Shown: piece by piece, positions 22,451 to 33,730 of the stretch
Numbering within the stretch: the first letter of the stretch is position 1
Layout: every line of letters begins with the position of its first letter
Source: Plasmopara viticola
Taxonomy: Eukaryota; Oomycota; Peronosporomycetes; Peronosporales; Peronosporaceae
DNA: 62,623 nt
Reading direction: 5' to 3'
Assembly: GCA_001695595.3 (NCBI GenBank)
Contig: MBPM02000211.1
Span: 1 to 62,623, forward strand
Translations under genes and position numbers: made by a program
The notes under the pieces: generated by a model
The model's input: only the letters and a program-made list of their open reading frames with translations
Told to the model about the DNA's origin: nothing
The model's database searches: none

Positions 22451-22872
22451 CTACTGTCGTGTAATTTTAACGATTCCAGTAAACAATCCATTTGCACAGG
22501 AGTGTATAACTGTCTATAAAGTTCTACCAGGTGTGACCACCTAAGGCGTGAAAAATAAGTGAGCGTTTGATGAACGACTGTTCACTATTCTTGGTAAAAG
22601 GGATCGACGTGTGCAATGGATTGCCATCTTAATACACTGCAACCTGTCCTATCTACAATACCTTTCATACACAAAATTAAATTTGCAATTTAGGCGGATA
22701 CTTCACCTACTTCATGATCTCACGGTATAATACGATATATGGCGCGATTGCTATTAGTCAAATTAATACAAATTGCAACATCAATAAAATCCTATTTATT
22801 AGAACGTCGCTTTTTAAGAATATTGCAAACCATATTTTTTCTTGTTATCGAAAACCAGACATCCAAGCAAGA

Positions 22873-23229
22873 ATGTCGGGACCTTTGGGCAAAATTATTG
22901 CCCAGGTGGCTGTCATGGGCGCGAGTATAGTATCCAAGGCTTTCGTGCAGGCCTATCAGCAGGCAGTTCACAATGCACGCTCCGGAAACGCTGGTGCCAT
23001 GGCGACTAAGGCTGTAGTGCGGAAGAATCAAATGTCTAAACAGCAAGCGCGTGAGATTCTTAACTTTCCTGTGAGCGGTCCGGCGCCGTCATCGGAGGAA
23101 ATTCAACGGCAGTTTACAAAATACTTTGAAGCGAATGATCCGGCAAGGGGCGGCTCTTTCTACCTGCAGTCTAAAATTTATAGAGCGAAGGAGGCGCTGG
23201 AGCGCGACAATTTGGACGAGAAAGCTTAG
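22873..23229 (+). CDS. PAM16: Mitochondrial import motor subunit PAM16 (TIM16/Magmas)
   Basis: Pam16 is the J-like partner of Pam18 in the presequence translocase-associated motor on the matrix side of the inner membrane. The ATG at 22873 starts MSGPLGKIIAQVAVMGASIV, a family-typical N-terminus that inserts in the membrane. The J-like domain follows (about residues 55-110), with QAREILNF and EEIQRQFTKYFEANDP. It lacks the HPD motif, as expected for PAM16. The 118-residue length is normal. The frame is open further upstream to 22714, but that extension is not family-like. It is a single exon, with IDI1 starting 187 bp downstream on the same strand. Confidence 0.93.
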   Translation: MSGPLGKIIAQVAVMGASIVSKAFVQAYQQAVHNARSGNAGAMATKAVVRKNQMSKQQAREILNFPVSGPAPSSEEIQRQFTKYFEANDPARGGSFYLQSKIYRAKEALERDNLDEKA

Positions 23230-23416
23230 CAAGGCGTTTAAATTAAGAGCAAGTCGGCTTTCTAACTCAGAGCTGGCCGCGCTGCAGGTCGAGCGAATGG
23301 TTGGCTGCATTCGTCAAGAGTACAGGTGGTCAACCAATTGCGGGACAATATAGTCGAACTTAAGTTTTGACAGATTTAGTGTATGGTAGGGACGTTGCTC
23401 CGACGCCGACACCACC

Positions 23417-24468
23417 ATGCAAACAATAGCAAGTTTAAAACGCCAAAACTATAATTTGTCTAATTGGTCAATAATATTTTGTACGCTTGATAAAATGGTG
23501 GTGGCAACAAATAGCGCTCTTGCGAGAGCAGTGCGCAGTAACAAGATGGCCTTCAGCTCACTGAGCCGCATGACGTTTGAAGACCTTACAGTTGGCGCCA
23601 ACGCTGAACAGCTGCATCTAATGAAGGAGAAAATCGTGCAGGTCGATGAGCAGGACAATGTGGTTGGACCTATCAGCAAGAAGGACGGTATACATATATT
23701 CATTCATAGATAATTTGTTATGCAGTATAACGACCAAATTTGCTGCATCGGATTTGACAGCACATATACATGATGGCGTGCTGCACCGTGCTTTCAGTAT
23801 CTTCGTTTTTAATTTGAAAAATGAGCTGCTCATACAGAAGCGTGCAAGTGGGAAAATTACATTTCCAAGCGTTTGGGCCAACTCTTGTTGCAGGTCAAGT
23901 CAGGCTAACGGTATACAGCTGTGTCGAGATTTGACTAATGATGCATTCACTTTGCTAAAGCAGTCACCCACTCTTCAATGAAGACGAATTAGAAGACGTT
24001 GTTGGCATCAAGCGTGCAGCTATCCGCAAGCTAGAGCACGAGCTTGGTATCCCTACCACCACGTTCGCAGTCGATGATATATCTTTTGTATCTACTGTCT
24101 TGTATAAGGTGACATCGAATTATGTAATTTTGGCAGCATATGAGGTAGAAGCTTCATCTGTCTCATTTCGCTATCACTTCTAGGCTGCGTCCGATGCCAA
24201 CTGGACGGAGTACGAAATGGACCACATCCTCTTTGTGCGTAGTGTGGTGCCACTGGACAACGTGAACAAGAATGAAGTCGAGCAGGTTGAGTTTGTTGCT
24301 CGTGAAAATCTTCCGGCACTCTTAAACGATTCTACACGAAAGTTATCACCTTGGTTTCGTCTCATCGGCTCGAATCTGCTGCCGTTTTGGTGGGACGATC
24401 TTGACGGCGTGCTGAAGAAAGACAACCCCAAGCGTACAATTCACGACTTTCGCTCGACGACGAGCTGA
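23417..24468 (+). CDS. IDI1: Isopentenyl-diphosphate delta-isomerase, type I, 4 exons
   Basis: It interconverts IPP and DMAPP in isoprenoid synthesis. Exons are 23417-23687, 23761-23893, 23964-24108 and 24184-24468, with GT-AG introns of 73, 70 and 75 bp and agreeing phases. Exon 2 gives GVLHRAFSIFVFN and ends in ANSCC; exon 3 continues SHPLFNEDELEDVVGIKRAA, so the catalytic cysteine lies at the splice junction. Exon 4 begins AASDANWTEYEMDHILF, holding the catalytic glutamate block, and ends near PWFRLIGSNLLPFWWDDL. The start could be the ATG at 23417 (277 residues), 23495 (251) or 23546. The longer starts add a basic, serine-rich tail that could be a targeting signal. The intron 2 donor GTCAAG is weak. 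No lesion is seen. Confidence 0.92.
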
Positions 24469-24525
24469 AAAAAGACAATTTCAAGCGTACAATTCACGAC
24501 TTTCACGACTTTTGCTCGATGACAG
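24412..24525 (+). repeat. Tandem duplication at the IDI1 3' end
   Basis: The segment from GCTGAAGAAAGACAA (24412) to the end of the ORF is repeated just after the stop codon (24465 onward, GCTGAAAAAAGACAA), including AAGCGTACAATTCACGACTT. The second copy is outside the reading frame. Confidence 0.75.
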
Positions 24526-24632
24526 GAAGCTGAACTTGAGACAAAGAAATCAAAAAGAGAAATACTGTGTTCACGTAAGACGTAAGATAAAATAAACAGC
24601 TTTAATCGCTTCCACTTCATAATTAGTACAGC

Positions 24633-25523
24633 CTATGCTGCAATTTCGCTACGGCTAGTCGGAGCCAGCTTAGATAGACTGGCACCAATGTTTGAAAAGA
24701 ATGATCCGACTGAATACTTTGAAAATTGGGACATTCGCAGCAATGCACTGCCAAGGTACTCTCCGTTTTTGTCTGTACCAGTCCAGCCCACGTAAATAGT
24801 AATATCGCATTGCGCAGACGTGTTGTAAACGCCGACAGTGGCATTTGAACTAGCAACGCTGCCGTCACCAACATCTGTACTCGTACTAGACGAGTTAGCG
24901 ACCGAGCAACTGTCGACCTGAGTATAGCACGTTTTGCCTTGACCACTTAATCGCGCCGTTGCCGTTTCCTCAGGCTTTGAAAAAAGGTTGTAGTCACACA
25001 TATCCGCAGTGCAAAAGTAACAACCTTCGTCCCAGCTCACGCCTTGAACAACGCCCTTCTTCACAGATATAATAGCCGTCATGTAGGGTGATATGCGGCC
25101 TTTGGAAGCCGACGAGTAAGCCTTGTAATTCGTCCGATATCTGAGACTTGACACTGTAAGAAATGCACCCGAAGGGTTGGCCCCTATACGAGTATCGTTC
25201 CAAGCTGCATTGATATTTTGTCGATATAAACGCCAAGCGTAAGTTAGTGATCAAGGTCATTTTATCGATTAAGGCTGATGATGGAACTCACAATCGCTAA
25301 TGCGTAACACTACGAATTTGTCGGCAATGGGCATAAAAAGCGTACGGTACTCGTCGTTCACATTCACACATACATAAGTGATGGCTCCTTTTACGACCAG
25401 AGGAACCGGGTCGGATGGCGAGCAAATGCTCGACACGTTTGTTTGCACGGCTTCCACGCTTGCCGTCATCAAATTTATCGTCGCGGACCAAGCGACCAGC
25501 TGCCACACTAGCTGAGCCATCAT
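24633..25523 (-). CDS. Secreted eight-cysteine protein, 2 exons, unknown function
   Basis: Exon 1 is 25523-25292 and exon 2 is 25204-24633, joined by an 87-bp GT-AG intron with a CACTAACTT branch-like motif; phases agree and give 267 residues. The N-terminus (MMAQLVWQLVAWSATINLMT) is a hydrophobic signal-peptide-like stretch followed by a small-residue cleavage region. The mature part has eight cysteines, two in exon 1 and six in exon 2, an even number compatible with disulfides. Exon 2 is Ser/Thr-rich around the central cysteines. No RXLR motif, CRN motif or GPI signal is seen. I do not recognise the family. Secretion is inferred; it might act at the cell wall or outside the cell. Confidence 0.7.
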
Positions 25524-25867
25524 ACACCTTTGCGGTGCAGTGGGGGGGTATGAAACGAGAAGCACCAGAAGTGAGAAAATGTTTTGTTTCACCGACCTTT
25601 CTGGACGAGAATAAATCAAATAGCATTCTCGAAAACTCCCGAGATTAGTCTCATAGTGTAACGGGTGAGCCGTAAGAAGATTGCAATTTGACTGAGGATG
25701 CACACATAATCTACCTCTTACATTGTTCATTATTCTTTGTTAAACTACACTATTTATTCAAAACTTTCAATACTTGACCAGCGACATTTTAATATAATTG
25801 GCTTATTGCTTCTCTTAATTGAAAACTCGATGCATGTTATGGGCAGTTAAACCTCTCACCTTATTAC

Positions 25868-25948
25868 GACAGCTAAGCCGAGTTGTTATAGTGATAGCCT
25901 AGAAATTTATCGGGGCAATCCGCGTGACTTCAAACCTCACAGCTTATG
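25868..25948 (+). pseudogene. tRNA-Ser(AGA) pseudogene with unit-like 3' flank
   Basis: The body (GACAGCTAAGCCGAGTTGTT, then CTAGAAA) is recognisable with several substitutions. The downstream TTGAGCGCC and TACATATCTATG landmarks match spacers of the array unit. Confidence 0.65.
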
Positions 25949-26168
25949 AAGCAGCGTTGCTCGAGATTATTCTTGAGCGCCGGCAGTTTGAGATTACAGC
26001 TCCCAATGCCATAGCGATGCTCTACATATCTATGTTTTGAACTTCTTAAGAATATCACTTGCAAACTTGGATTGCCTCACGATCACCTTTCCAGCTTTAA
26101 ATCTTGATCAATACACGACGCCCTACATGACATATTGCCGGCTCTATTTGTTCACACCAGGATTCCAA

Positions 26169-26268
26169 TGGGATTTGTTACGCAGCCACCACACTAGCTA
26201 GCACCCTCCTAATATGAGTTGAATTAATTGGCTTTTGAGGCTTCTGATTAGCTAAACGGATAATTCTC
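26169..26268 (+). repeat. Dispersed repeat R1, copy 2
   Basis: It begins TGGGATTTGTTACGCAGCCA and continues with AATTAATTGGCTTTTGAGGC, matching 7709-7817 in order and spacing. Confidence 0.55.
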
Positions 26269-26269
26269 G

Positions 26270-27837
26270 GTCGAACATCAATTCCCAGACGTTACACCCG
26301 TTATAAATGCTATCATTAGAATAAGTACATATGGAACAATCTTTCGTTGCCAGCTCACTTATAATGCTGTAAGCGATAGGAAAAAGCACGAGTGGTGTGG
26401 TGCGCCATCCTACATGCCAAGTGCGGCTAAGATGCCAGCGCAATTACGTCCACTACTCATATCGGATGGAGTTGCTTTGAGACTGCAGCTTCGCTATCAA
26501 AAAATTTCAGAACAAAGTACGAACGTTGCTCACAGAAACGAACGCGAGTCAGTCAGCAGCAGGAGCTCACGAACAAAACCTCAAGCCGTGCCGTCGCCAC
26601 ATCCAGTATAGCACTTGCAATCGCTTGTCAGAACAAAGACAACAGTTTTGATCCATTTGAATTTGCGGCAGTGCAACTTAAATCCGAGTGGATGGATAAA
26701 CAGACGATGACTCCGGACTGGACAAGTATCAGCAGGACACGCGACAATTCCTGTTGGACAGTGAAGTCGATAGTGATAGGTTACTGATACGTCAACATGG
26801 ATTTGTGGTTATCATGAAGCTATCGTGGTTGCTGTCATCCATTAAGCAATGTTCTGTTATGAGAGCGAGATCGTTAATGACGCAAAGCTCACATCGATTG
26901 CAGCCAAGTCTACAACAACAATTGCTTGACATGAGGCTCGCAGTATTAGACTTGTTTTTTGTCTCTCCCGTGCTGGTACGGACGTGAGTTTACGAGGGAG
27001 ACCTCCATCGTCAGTGGACAGAATCTACTTATGAGAACGAAAACGACGTGTTCAACAGAACTTGAGCAAGTGCCGCACATCTTCAAGAGCTTACAGTTGG
27101 ACATTGTCATGCCAGCAGTTCGATGTCTTGGGTGGCTGATGACAAAGACGTGGAGTCTCGTCTTCGATGGTCTTTACGTCGACGTAAAGTCTTTTCATCG
27201 AGTGCGTCGTGTACATGGAGCGTCGATGACGGATTAATCGTCCAGGTGGTGGCCAGTTAGCTAGGAAGTCGCGCGTAGCACTTACGAACCCCACGCTTGG
27301 GAACACGAGGTGGCGGCGACGAGTTTGAAGACATTTGAGCACGCAACCATAACGGCTGATGCCAGTCAACTAAACGTGGTGGCCGTGTATCAAATTCCTA
27401 CATAATCAATTGTAAATTTCGCATCGTATCTAAGTCGATGTGCGCGTTCTATTTGTACATTATGTAATGCACGGAAGTTCTAACTAATCAACCGTAGAGA
27501 AGTGATAGTGGATGCTATCGCGGTATGAGGTCGAAAAATAGACACAAACAATATGATGATGTAATATGCAGAAGAAGTTGGTTTATAGACAGTCATCCAA
27601 CGATGACTCAGACAGCTACGTTCAATTAATGTGAGAAACACACCTACGTCGTGCGATCATGAGTAAAATCATATCCAACAGGCGGACTCAAAAGTTACAA
27701 ATTGAAAAGACGCATTTGTTGGCACTTTTAAACGCGCGCCAAAGCATCACATTAAAAGAAAAAGATTAAAAAAAATCCGAACGCAAATGTGTTTTTTTGG
27801 CTACTATAGTTTGCATGTAAAGAATGGTCGGTCAAAT
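26270..27837. other. Gene-free stretch, possibly decayed retroelement DNA
   Basis: Short open frames on both strands without recognisable motifs. Codon-like texture near 26750-27370 suggests a relic, but I could not name it. Confidence 0.35.
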
Positions 27838-27880
27838 GTCGGTGTTGTCCAGGAGACGTGAGCTTAACACGCGGTTACTC
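27838..27880 (+). pseudogene. tRNA-Val remnant
   Basis: GTCGGTGTTGTCCAGGAGAC and the anticodon arm GTGAGCTTAACACGC are kept; part of the D-arm is deleted and the T-arm is scrambled. Confidence 0.6.
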
Positions 27881-27904
27881 CTGCGTAAGGGTTGGGTCCG
27901 CAAA

Positions 27905-28150
27905 GGAATTAAATAAAGACGAGTTTTGCTCGAAGAGATAAAACCAAAGATGATGTATTCAAGACATAGGTCGCATTACTGCGATAATTAAGCCTACACG
28001 ATTTTTTAACATACGCAACCATTAAAAATGTTGAGAAATGAAAACATTAAAGAATGAGAACATTTGGAAATGTTTTAAACACAATGATAGCCCATAGTCA
28101 TGGGGTGTGCAAGCAATGAGTTGTGTACCCACACCCAGCTTAAGCATTGA
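27905..28150 (-). repeat. LTR-like end of the degenerate Copia element (3' LTR)
   Basis: It shares GACGAG, AAAACC followed by a GATG block, and the end block TGTGTACCCACACCCA with 31550-31795. Exact termini are not clear. Confidence 0.45.
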
Positions 28151-28537
28151 ATCTGTCGGTATATTTACTGGATTTTATTTTTGATATCTCTGGTCGTCGA
28201 TACCCTAAAATTTTAGGCCAAATTCCTTTTTGGTTATTTTTTGTTGGTGTGAAATATTACCTTTTTTTCAATGCATTTTTTAGTATTAGCTGGCATGCCA
28301 AGAAGAAACCCAGATTTTCCAGATGCTGGATTATTCAAATTTACTGAGTCTATATTGGAAACAGCGGGGATGTCGTTCTTTTCATGCATTTTAACTGGTA
28401 TATCAGTTTGGTCTGATTTATCAGTCGTCACCGCTTTCCAAGACACACAAAACCTGCACATAACACACAGCCGGAACATAACCTTCACGACTTTAAATGT
28501 ATGAATGCGCGTGAGTTTAGGACATCTTAACCGCAAG

Positions 28538-29870
28538 TCACACTTTGTAGACGAAGCTTGCATGCTTGACTTCCCCTATCGTCTTCGTCAGCTTGTTAGG
28601 TATCATCTCGTCTGTCGGCTTATATTCAAGCAAGATTAGACCTTCTTTCACTTTCTCACGCAGAGAGCGATACGAGTGTCGATGTGCTTGGCCCGCGTGG
28701 TAAAGGTCGGGATCTTTGCCAATGCGATGCAGCTCTATCATCTTGATAGATCGTCGCTGGCCTTTTATAAGCACAGCTCATATCGCCTCGCAGCAGGCGT
28801 AGTCACGCTGCTTTTGTGTGGTAGAGTAAAGCGCAATGTACTGCTCGATGTCGCCACGGTAGATTGCTTCTTGGACTTTCCTGATACCATGCTATCATTG
28901 CGGAAGGAAACTAAATCTGTGGTTAAGCGGCACAAATGTAAGTCACTCGCTAATGATGCATTCGCAAAGCCCACTAGCTATTTCTTGCTCCTTCCGTCCA
29001 AAATGTTGCTGTAGTCTGCTGTCGTCTTCAAGTACTCAAGTGTGTGCTTGGCCGCGATCTGATGTTGCCCTTGTGCCGCTCGCAATACTTGGCCACCCAC
29101 TGTGTGGCAATGTCTGGTGGCGTACACGTTACAACATACATCGATGCACCGACCAGCTTGTGGTTTGGATACTTGAATACAACGCGTCGTCGTCTTCAAG
29201 CTCTATCAGCTTCTCCCTCTCATGTGCACCTCCTCGCTCTTGCCGAACTCGGACTTTTCAGCCAGTCGTTCGGTTTACGCACGCTGGTCGATGCGAAAGG
29301 ACTAGATCACTGAGTTGCGCAGTACCTCGATCTTGAGGCAGTACTTGAGCGGTCTCAACTCTTTAACGCTTAATCCATCCTTAAGTGTGCGCTTAATAGC
29401 GTCGACGTGCTCTTGCACCCACACAAAGAGCATTGGATCGCTGACGTGGACAATAAAATGGTCTAATGAAACTTCAAGCTCCTCACATAAACGCACATAT
29501 TGGTCGTTGTGCGCTCGAATCCCTGCTCTTAAAGGTACACATTGAGTCCATTCCTCTATTCTCGAGCTATCTGCTTCGTGTCGTACCGCGCCTTGCGCAG
29601 CAGACACATTAATTCCGGTTTCCACGCACCCGCGAAGCCATCAGGCTGGACTAAGTGTATCGCTTCTTTGATCTTGTCATACAAGAGTGTCGGCGAAGAG
29701 ATTCTCTTCCAACAGAGCCTGTCGGTCGCAAGTTGAAGAGCTACGTTAATTGCCTTCTTGCACGCTACCGGCGCAAATATCTCAAAGTAGTCCACTTTTG
29801 GCGCTGGGCCAAGTCCTCGGTAGCAAGCTGCGTCTAAAGTTTGACAATTTGACACTCGATTCGCGCTCAA
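28538..29870 (-). pseudogene. Copia RT and RNase H remnants
   Basis: On the - strand 29870-29556 gives VDYFEIFAPVA and later VQPDGF, the usual start of Copia RT. 29199-28978 resembles the linker with a TRPDIA-like block in mixed frames. 28974-28765 gives SGKSKKQSTVATSS of the RNase H. 28700-28538 gives SLREKVKEGLILLEYKPTDE, the terminal Copia block. Several frameshifts and stops separate them. Confidence 0.7.
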
Positions 29871-29989
29871 ACCGAAAGACGAGCTCGCACTCTATCGCCT
29901 TCTTGTCACTCATTATATACACAAATGTCTACGTCTTGGGCTACAAAAGTGATTGGATCTCACTATTCATCGCGCGTGACCACTGATCT

Positions 29990-31260
29990 TTGTGTGTGCT
30001 TTGCAGCAATTGCTCAAACGTCGACGAACTATTGCCGTCGTCTTAAATGCTGAAGCAATACAGCGTGTCTTTCTTGGCTTTGTTGTCGTACAGTTAAAAT
30101 TTGCTGCGCCACAGGTTTGGGAGCTCATGCTCATAGCGTATCAGAGCTTGCTTCTTGCGCACCGGTTACACATGCAACTCGTTCTCGCCGTCGCGTCCTG
30201 ATGTACTTGAAATTTTGTCGGCATATAACCGCCCGATCTCTCGCATAGTTCGTCCTCACCGCATGTCGGCATCACTCTCGGTGCTGTTGGCGGTATTTGC
30301 TTGCCGTTGCGCTATACGTTTCTTCATCGTTTTCAGCATATTTTATTGGGTCGATCACTCCTGTCTGCGCGCTATCATCGTTTTGGAAGGTCATTCTGCG
30401 TGCAATGCCGGTCGCATCCTTGCTTCCATCCAGCCGTCGATACGACTTGTGTTGCTTTGAGTAACCAAGCAGCTAGCAGTGCGTGTCAGGGTTGTCGAAC
30501 TTATTCCGCATTGACTTGCCATATGCGTGTATTCCTGGTTGCTAAGCTCGCGCATCTGTTAAATACATGGCTTGTGCTTAATTCCGAGCTCCAACGGGCT
30601 TGTGTTTGAAGTCAAAATGCTCGGTGCTTTACAGCTTCGCGCCAGAAGACTTTGCTCATCTTGGCTTCCATCAGCATGTGGCGCCTCATCTTGACCGTCG
30701 TAAAATTGGTTCACTCTGCCATGCCGTTTTGCTTTTATTGTACAGCACTGTGAAGTTTTGGTTGGTCCTCTTTTATCGGCAGAATTTCATATACTTTGTA
30801 GTGCGATACTTGCCGCCGTTGTCTCTCCGCAGTAACTTGCCACGGTTGAAGCACTGAACAACCGCTCTCTTCTTCTGATTGCAACTCTTGCTGCCAAATT
30901 GGCGCTTTTCACGCTGCTTGCTCATGTGTAGCGCCGTTTCAATTTTGACGCGGCAAGACTTTTCTTGTGCACCTCCTCAGCGATGAGCTTGCTTGCGTGG
31001 TCGCTGAAATTGCTTGTGTGGTCATAATCTATGTTCTAGGATTATAGTTAAGGAAGAAGCAAGTCACGCTCGAGTGGAAGGCCTGTATTAGGCTCTCGTA
31101 CGACGCTGGATGGCTGTGCAGGGTCTTCACGCAAATGGTATCTTCGCCTGGCCCGCAATTCGCACCCCTCGTCTGCAGCATCAATTGCTACAGCTCTATC
31201 AGGTGTGCGCTCATGGTCGTTGCCGTGTACTTGAACGATTCGAACGTCTCCTTGAGCCAT
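29990..31260 (-). pseudogene. Probable upstream part of the degenerate Copia polyprotein
   Basis: Sequence 5' of the RT remnant on the - strand has coding-like texture with broken frames, in the place expected for integrase and the linker. I cannot see intact catalytic residues, so the assignment is positional. Confidence 0.35.
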
Positions 31261-31549
31261 AACCGACTCGTCATGTCCTGTGCTTGGTGATACCTATTTG
31301 GTGCTGCCCAACTTTCTTGAGCACTGGTAGCATTTTATAACGTGTACCAGCTGAGAGTCCTTCAGGCTGAGCGCGATCGCCGCGTGCTCTTGCTGCTCAT
31401 TTGCTGTCGTGATGCTTGTTCACCAAGAACCTCATCCCACAATGAGGTCCATGTTTATTATAATGCTCACAGCACGTACTTTGAGACGTCGAACGGTTCC
31501 ATCTTGATTGTCGTGTCCGTACTGGGCTCATATCCTGTTAGAGTCTGAG

Positions 31550-31795
31550 TCGAACATAGATATTAAGACGGGGACGACTAGTAATAGAAAAGAAAAAAGG
31601 GAAACCGAAAGTGATGTTTTTAAGACTTGGTTCACACTACTGCTACACCTAAGGTCACTCGATTCCTCTACATGCGCTCATTAAAAAAAACTGAAATGTT
31701 TGGATTCCACTGTGAGCCTGCTTCGAGTTCCAAGTCATGGATTGTGTGTTATATGATGTATGTGTACCCACACCCATATTTAGCATTTGGTAAGT
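31550..31795 (-). repeat. LTR-like end of the degenerate Copia element (5' LTR)
   Basis: Partner of 27905-28150, with the shared TGTGTACCCACACCCA block at its end and similar words through the middle. Confidence 0.45.
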
Positions 31796-31969
31796 TTTTC
31801 TTAAGCTCACATGCAGTCTAAACATAATATCAGCTGTAACCGTAAGACGAAATGTAAGCGCTTTTTAAGACCTGCAAAATTTGCATATCGAAGCATCACC
31901 TTTGACGCTTTGCTGCTCTTGTCCATACCTGAAGCATACTATAGACAACAACGATATGTCACCCTTCAA

Positions 31970-32049
31970 CTACAGCTTGGCCGAGTAGTCAAGGCGATAA
32001 TTAGGGTTTTCATGTGAAATGCGCGTGAGTTCGAATCTCACAGCTGTTA
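31970..32049 (+). pseudogene. tRNA-Ser pseudogene at the left array edge
   Basis: ACAGCTTGGCCGAG and the T-arm GTGAGTTCGAATCTCAC are good, but the anticodon arm is scrambled (ATAATTAGGGTTTTCATG), so no serine anticodon remains. Confidence 0.65.
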
Positions 32050-32419
32050 AGCAAAGTTGTACGAAGTTTTTCTCGACGGCCTCCTCTTCAGGATTACACC
32101 TCTCAACGTCATAAAAATGCTTTCATATCTATATGTATACGTAGGCAGCTGGCCACAAAACTTCTAACGTGATCGTACATGCCCCACCAGATTTTGATCT
32201 TTTCAGAAGGTGCAATATTCAATAACTTATTACTTTCGCTTCGAACTCAGGTCAAAGTGCGCGTTCTGTTTTACCAAAAGGTACATTAGGTACATCACGG
32301 CCTCAGGAGAGGGAAAATTTTGAAGACTATGTGATGATATTAAAATCAGAAGAAAGGCAGTTCGATCAATGTCATCAATCCAAAATTATTGTATGTATAA
32401 TTAGAATTCCCAGCCTGAT

Positions 32420-32442
32420 GTCGATGTCGTCCTGTGAATAGG
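32420..32442 (+). pseudogene. tRNA-Val remnant, 5' part only
   Basis: GTCGATGTCGTCCTGTGAAT resembles the first 20 nt of the tRNA-Val copies; the rest is deleted. It sits at the expected spacing between two tRNA-Ser copies. Confidence 0.5.
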
Positions 32443-32772
32443 GCTTCGGTCTCTTCCTTAATTTCATAATGCTAGTTTCTTGCTCAATCATTCTGATTTG
32501 CCAATATTTGCGATAGCTCCATTAACTTCTTCAGTACTTTCCAAACTTGTTTGTAAGAAATAGTCTTGCCTTGCTATCACAAGCAATTGTCTGTAATAAC
32601 GGAACTATCCGTGCAAAAAAACACATAACAAAAAGAAGGAGGGGGCGTGGTGCGACGATTTGAAAAAAGTGTACATTTCCCTTGGGTGCACTATGCAAAA
32701 GGTCGGCTCACTCTAGCTCCTGCCCAAGTTAGAAGCACCTTATAAGCAAAGGAAACCCGGTAACCTATTAAC

Positions 32773-32853
32773 GACCGCTCGGCCGAGTCGTCAAGGCGAT
32801 AAACTAGAGTTGTATTGGGGCGACTCGCGTGATTCTAAATCGTACAGATGTCG
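32773..32853 (+). pseudogene. tRNA-Ser(AGA) pseudogene
   Basis: Full-length body with many substitutions in the acceptor, anticodon stem and T-arm (TTCTAAATC loop). Confidence 0.65.
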
Positions 32854-33238
32854 ATACAAAGTTGCTTGATAATTTCTTGAGCGCTATCTTTCATGATTAC
32901 ATCGCTCAACGTCATATATATGCTTTTATATATTCAAGCATAAGCAGGCGGCTCTTCATAAAAATTGCGACGTGGTCATACATGCCACATTCTTAGCGTA
33001 ATTTGTCCGCCACCAGGATTTTATTCTTTTCAAAAGGTGCAATACCTATTATTACTTTTGCTCCGTACTGAAATCAAAGTGCGCGTTCTGTTACTCCAAA
33101 TTGAACATTGAGTATATCACGGCCTTAAGTAAGAGCGAAAATCAAACACTAGATGATGATGTTAAAAGCAGAAGAAAGGTGGTTTTAAGACAGTCATCAT
33201 GGCAAATTTAGTATGTGTGTCAACACTGTAGGCCGATT

Positions 33239-33296
33239 GTCGGTGTCGTCTAGTAACTAGCACGTGAGCTTAACACACTCAAGGTCCAAAGCTCGA
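33239..33296 (+). pseudogene. tRNA-Val pseudogene, truncated
   Basis: The first 50 nt including the AAC loop are kept; the T-arm is replaced by CCAAAGCTCGATG. Confidence 0.6.
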
Positions 33297-33638
33297 TGTA
33301 TTTTTCCAATATTCGGTATTGCTACAATTTCGCTCATCCATTCTATTTTGCTTACTTTCGCGATAGCTACACTCAATACTATTATAATATTTGGCCTGAG
33401 TTGTACAATTATAGCCTTGTCCCCTCAGCACAAGCACTTGTCAACACAACCGAAGCTATCCATACAAAAAAGAAACATAACAAATAGCAGGAGGTAGCCC
33501 TCGTGCGACGATGTGGAAAAAGGTGTACATTCCTCTTGGGTACAGTTTGCGCGTTGTCAGATGATGTTTTGGCTCATAGTTGCTCTTGACCAAGCTTGAA
33601 GCAGGTTATATGCGAATAAAAACCGGTCATTCCTTAAC

Positions 33639-33653
33639 GACAGCTTGGCCGAG
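33639..33653 (+). tRNA. tRNA-Ser nucleotides 1-15, cut by LINE copy C
   Basis: GACAGCTTGGCCGAG is exactly positions 1-15 of the array tRNA-Ser; the next base belongs to the LINE 3' end. The 3' remainder lies at 37832-37896. Confidence 0.85.
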
Positions 33654-33730
33654 TTCAAGTAGTCTGTATTACTAATTACACCTTAGACTTCTCTATACTA
33701 CGTTGCTATAGGCTAATGTGAGGTGGACTT

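Larger units (their letters stand above)
27905..31800 (-). mobile_element. Degenerate Ty1/Copia element on the - strand
   Basis: Copia protein fragments lie in the expected order from 31260 down to 28538. They are bounded by similar but diverged end sequences near 27905-28150 and 31550-31795. Both ends carry the block TGTGTACCCACACCCA. Frames change many times, so the element is dead. It is more decayed than the Copia copy at the window start. Confidence 0.6.

Noticed and set aside
22714..22872. N-terminal 53-codon extension of PAM16
   Set aside because: It is AT-rich, not family-like, and a good ATG with the conserved PAM16 start follows at 22873.
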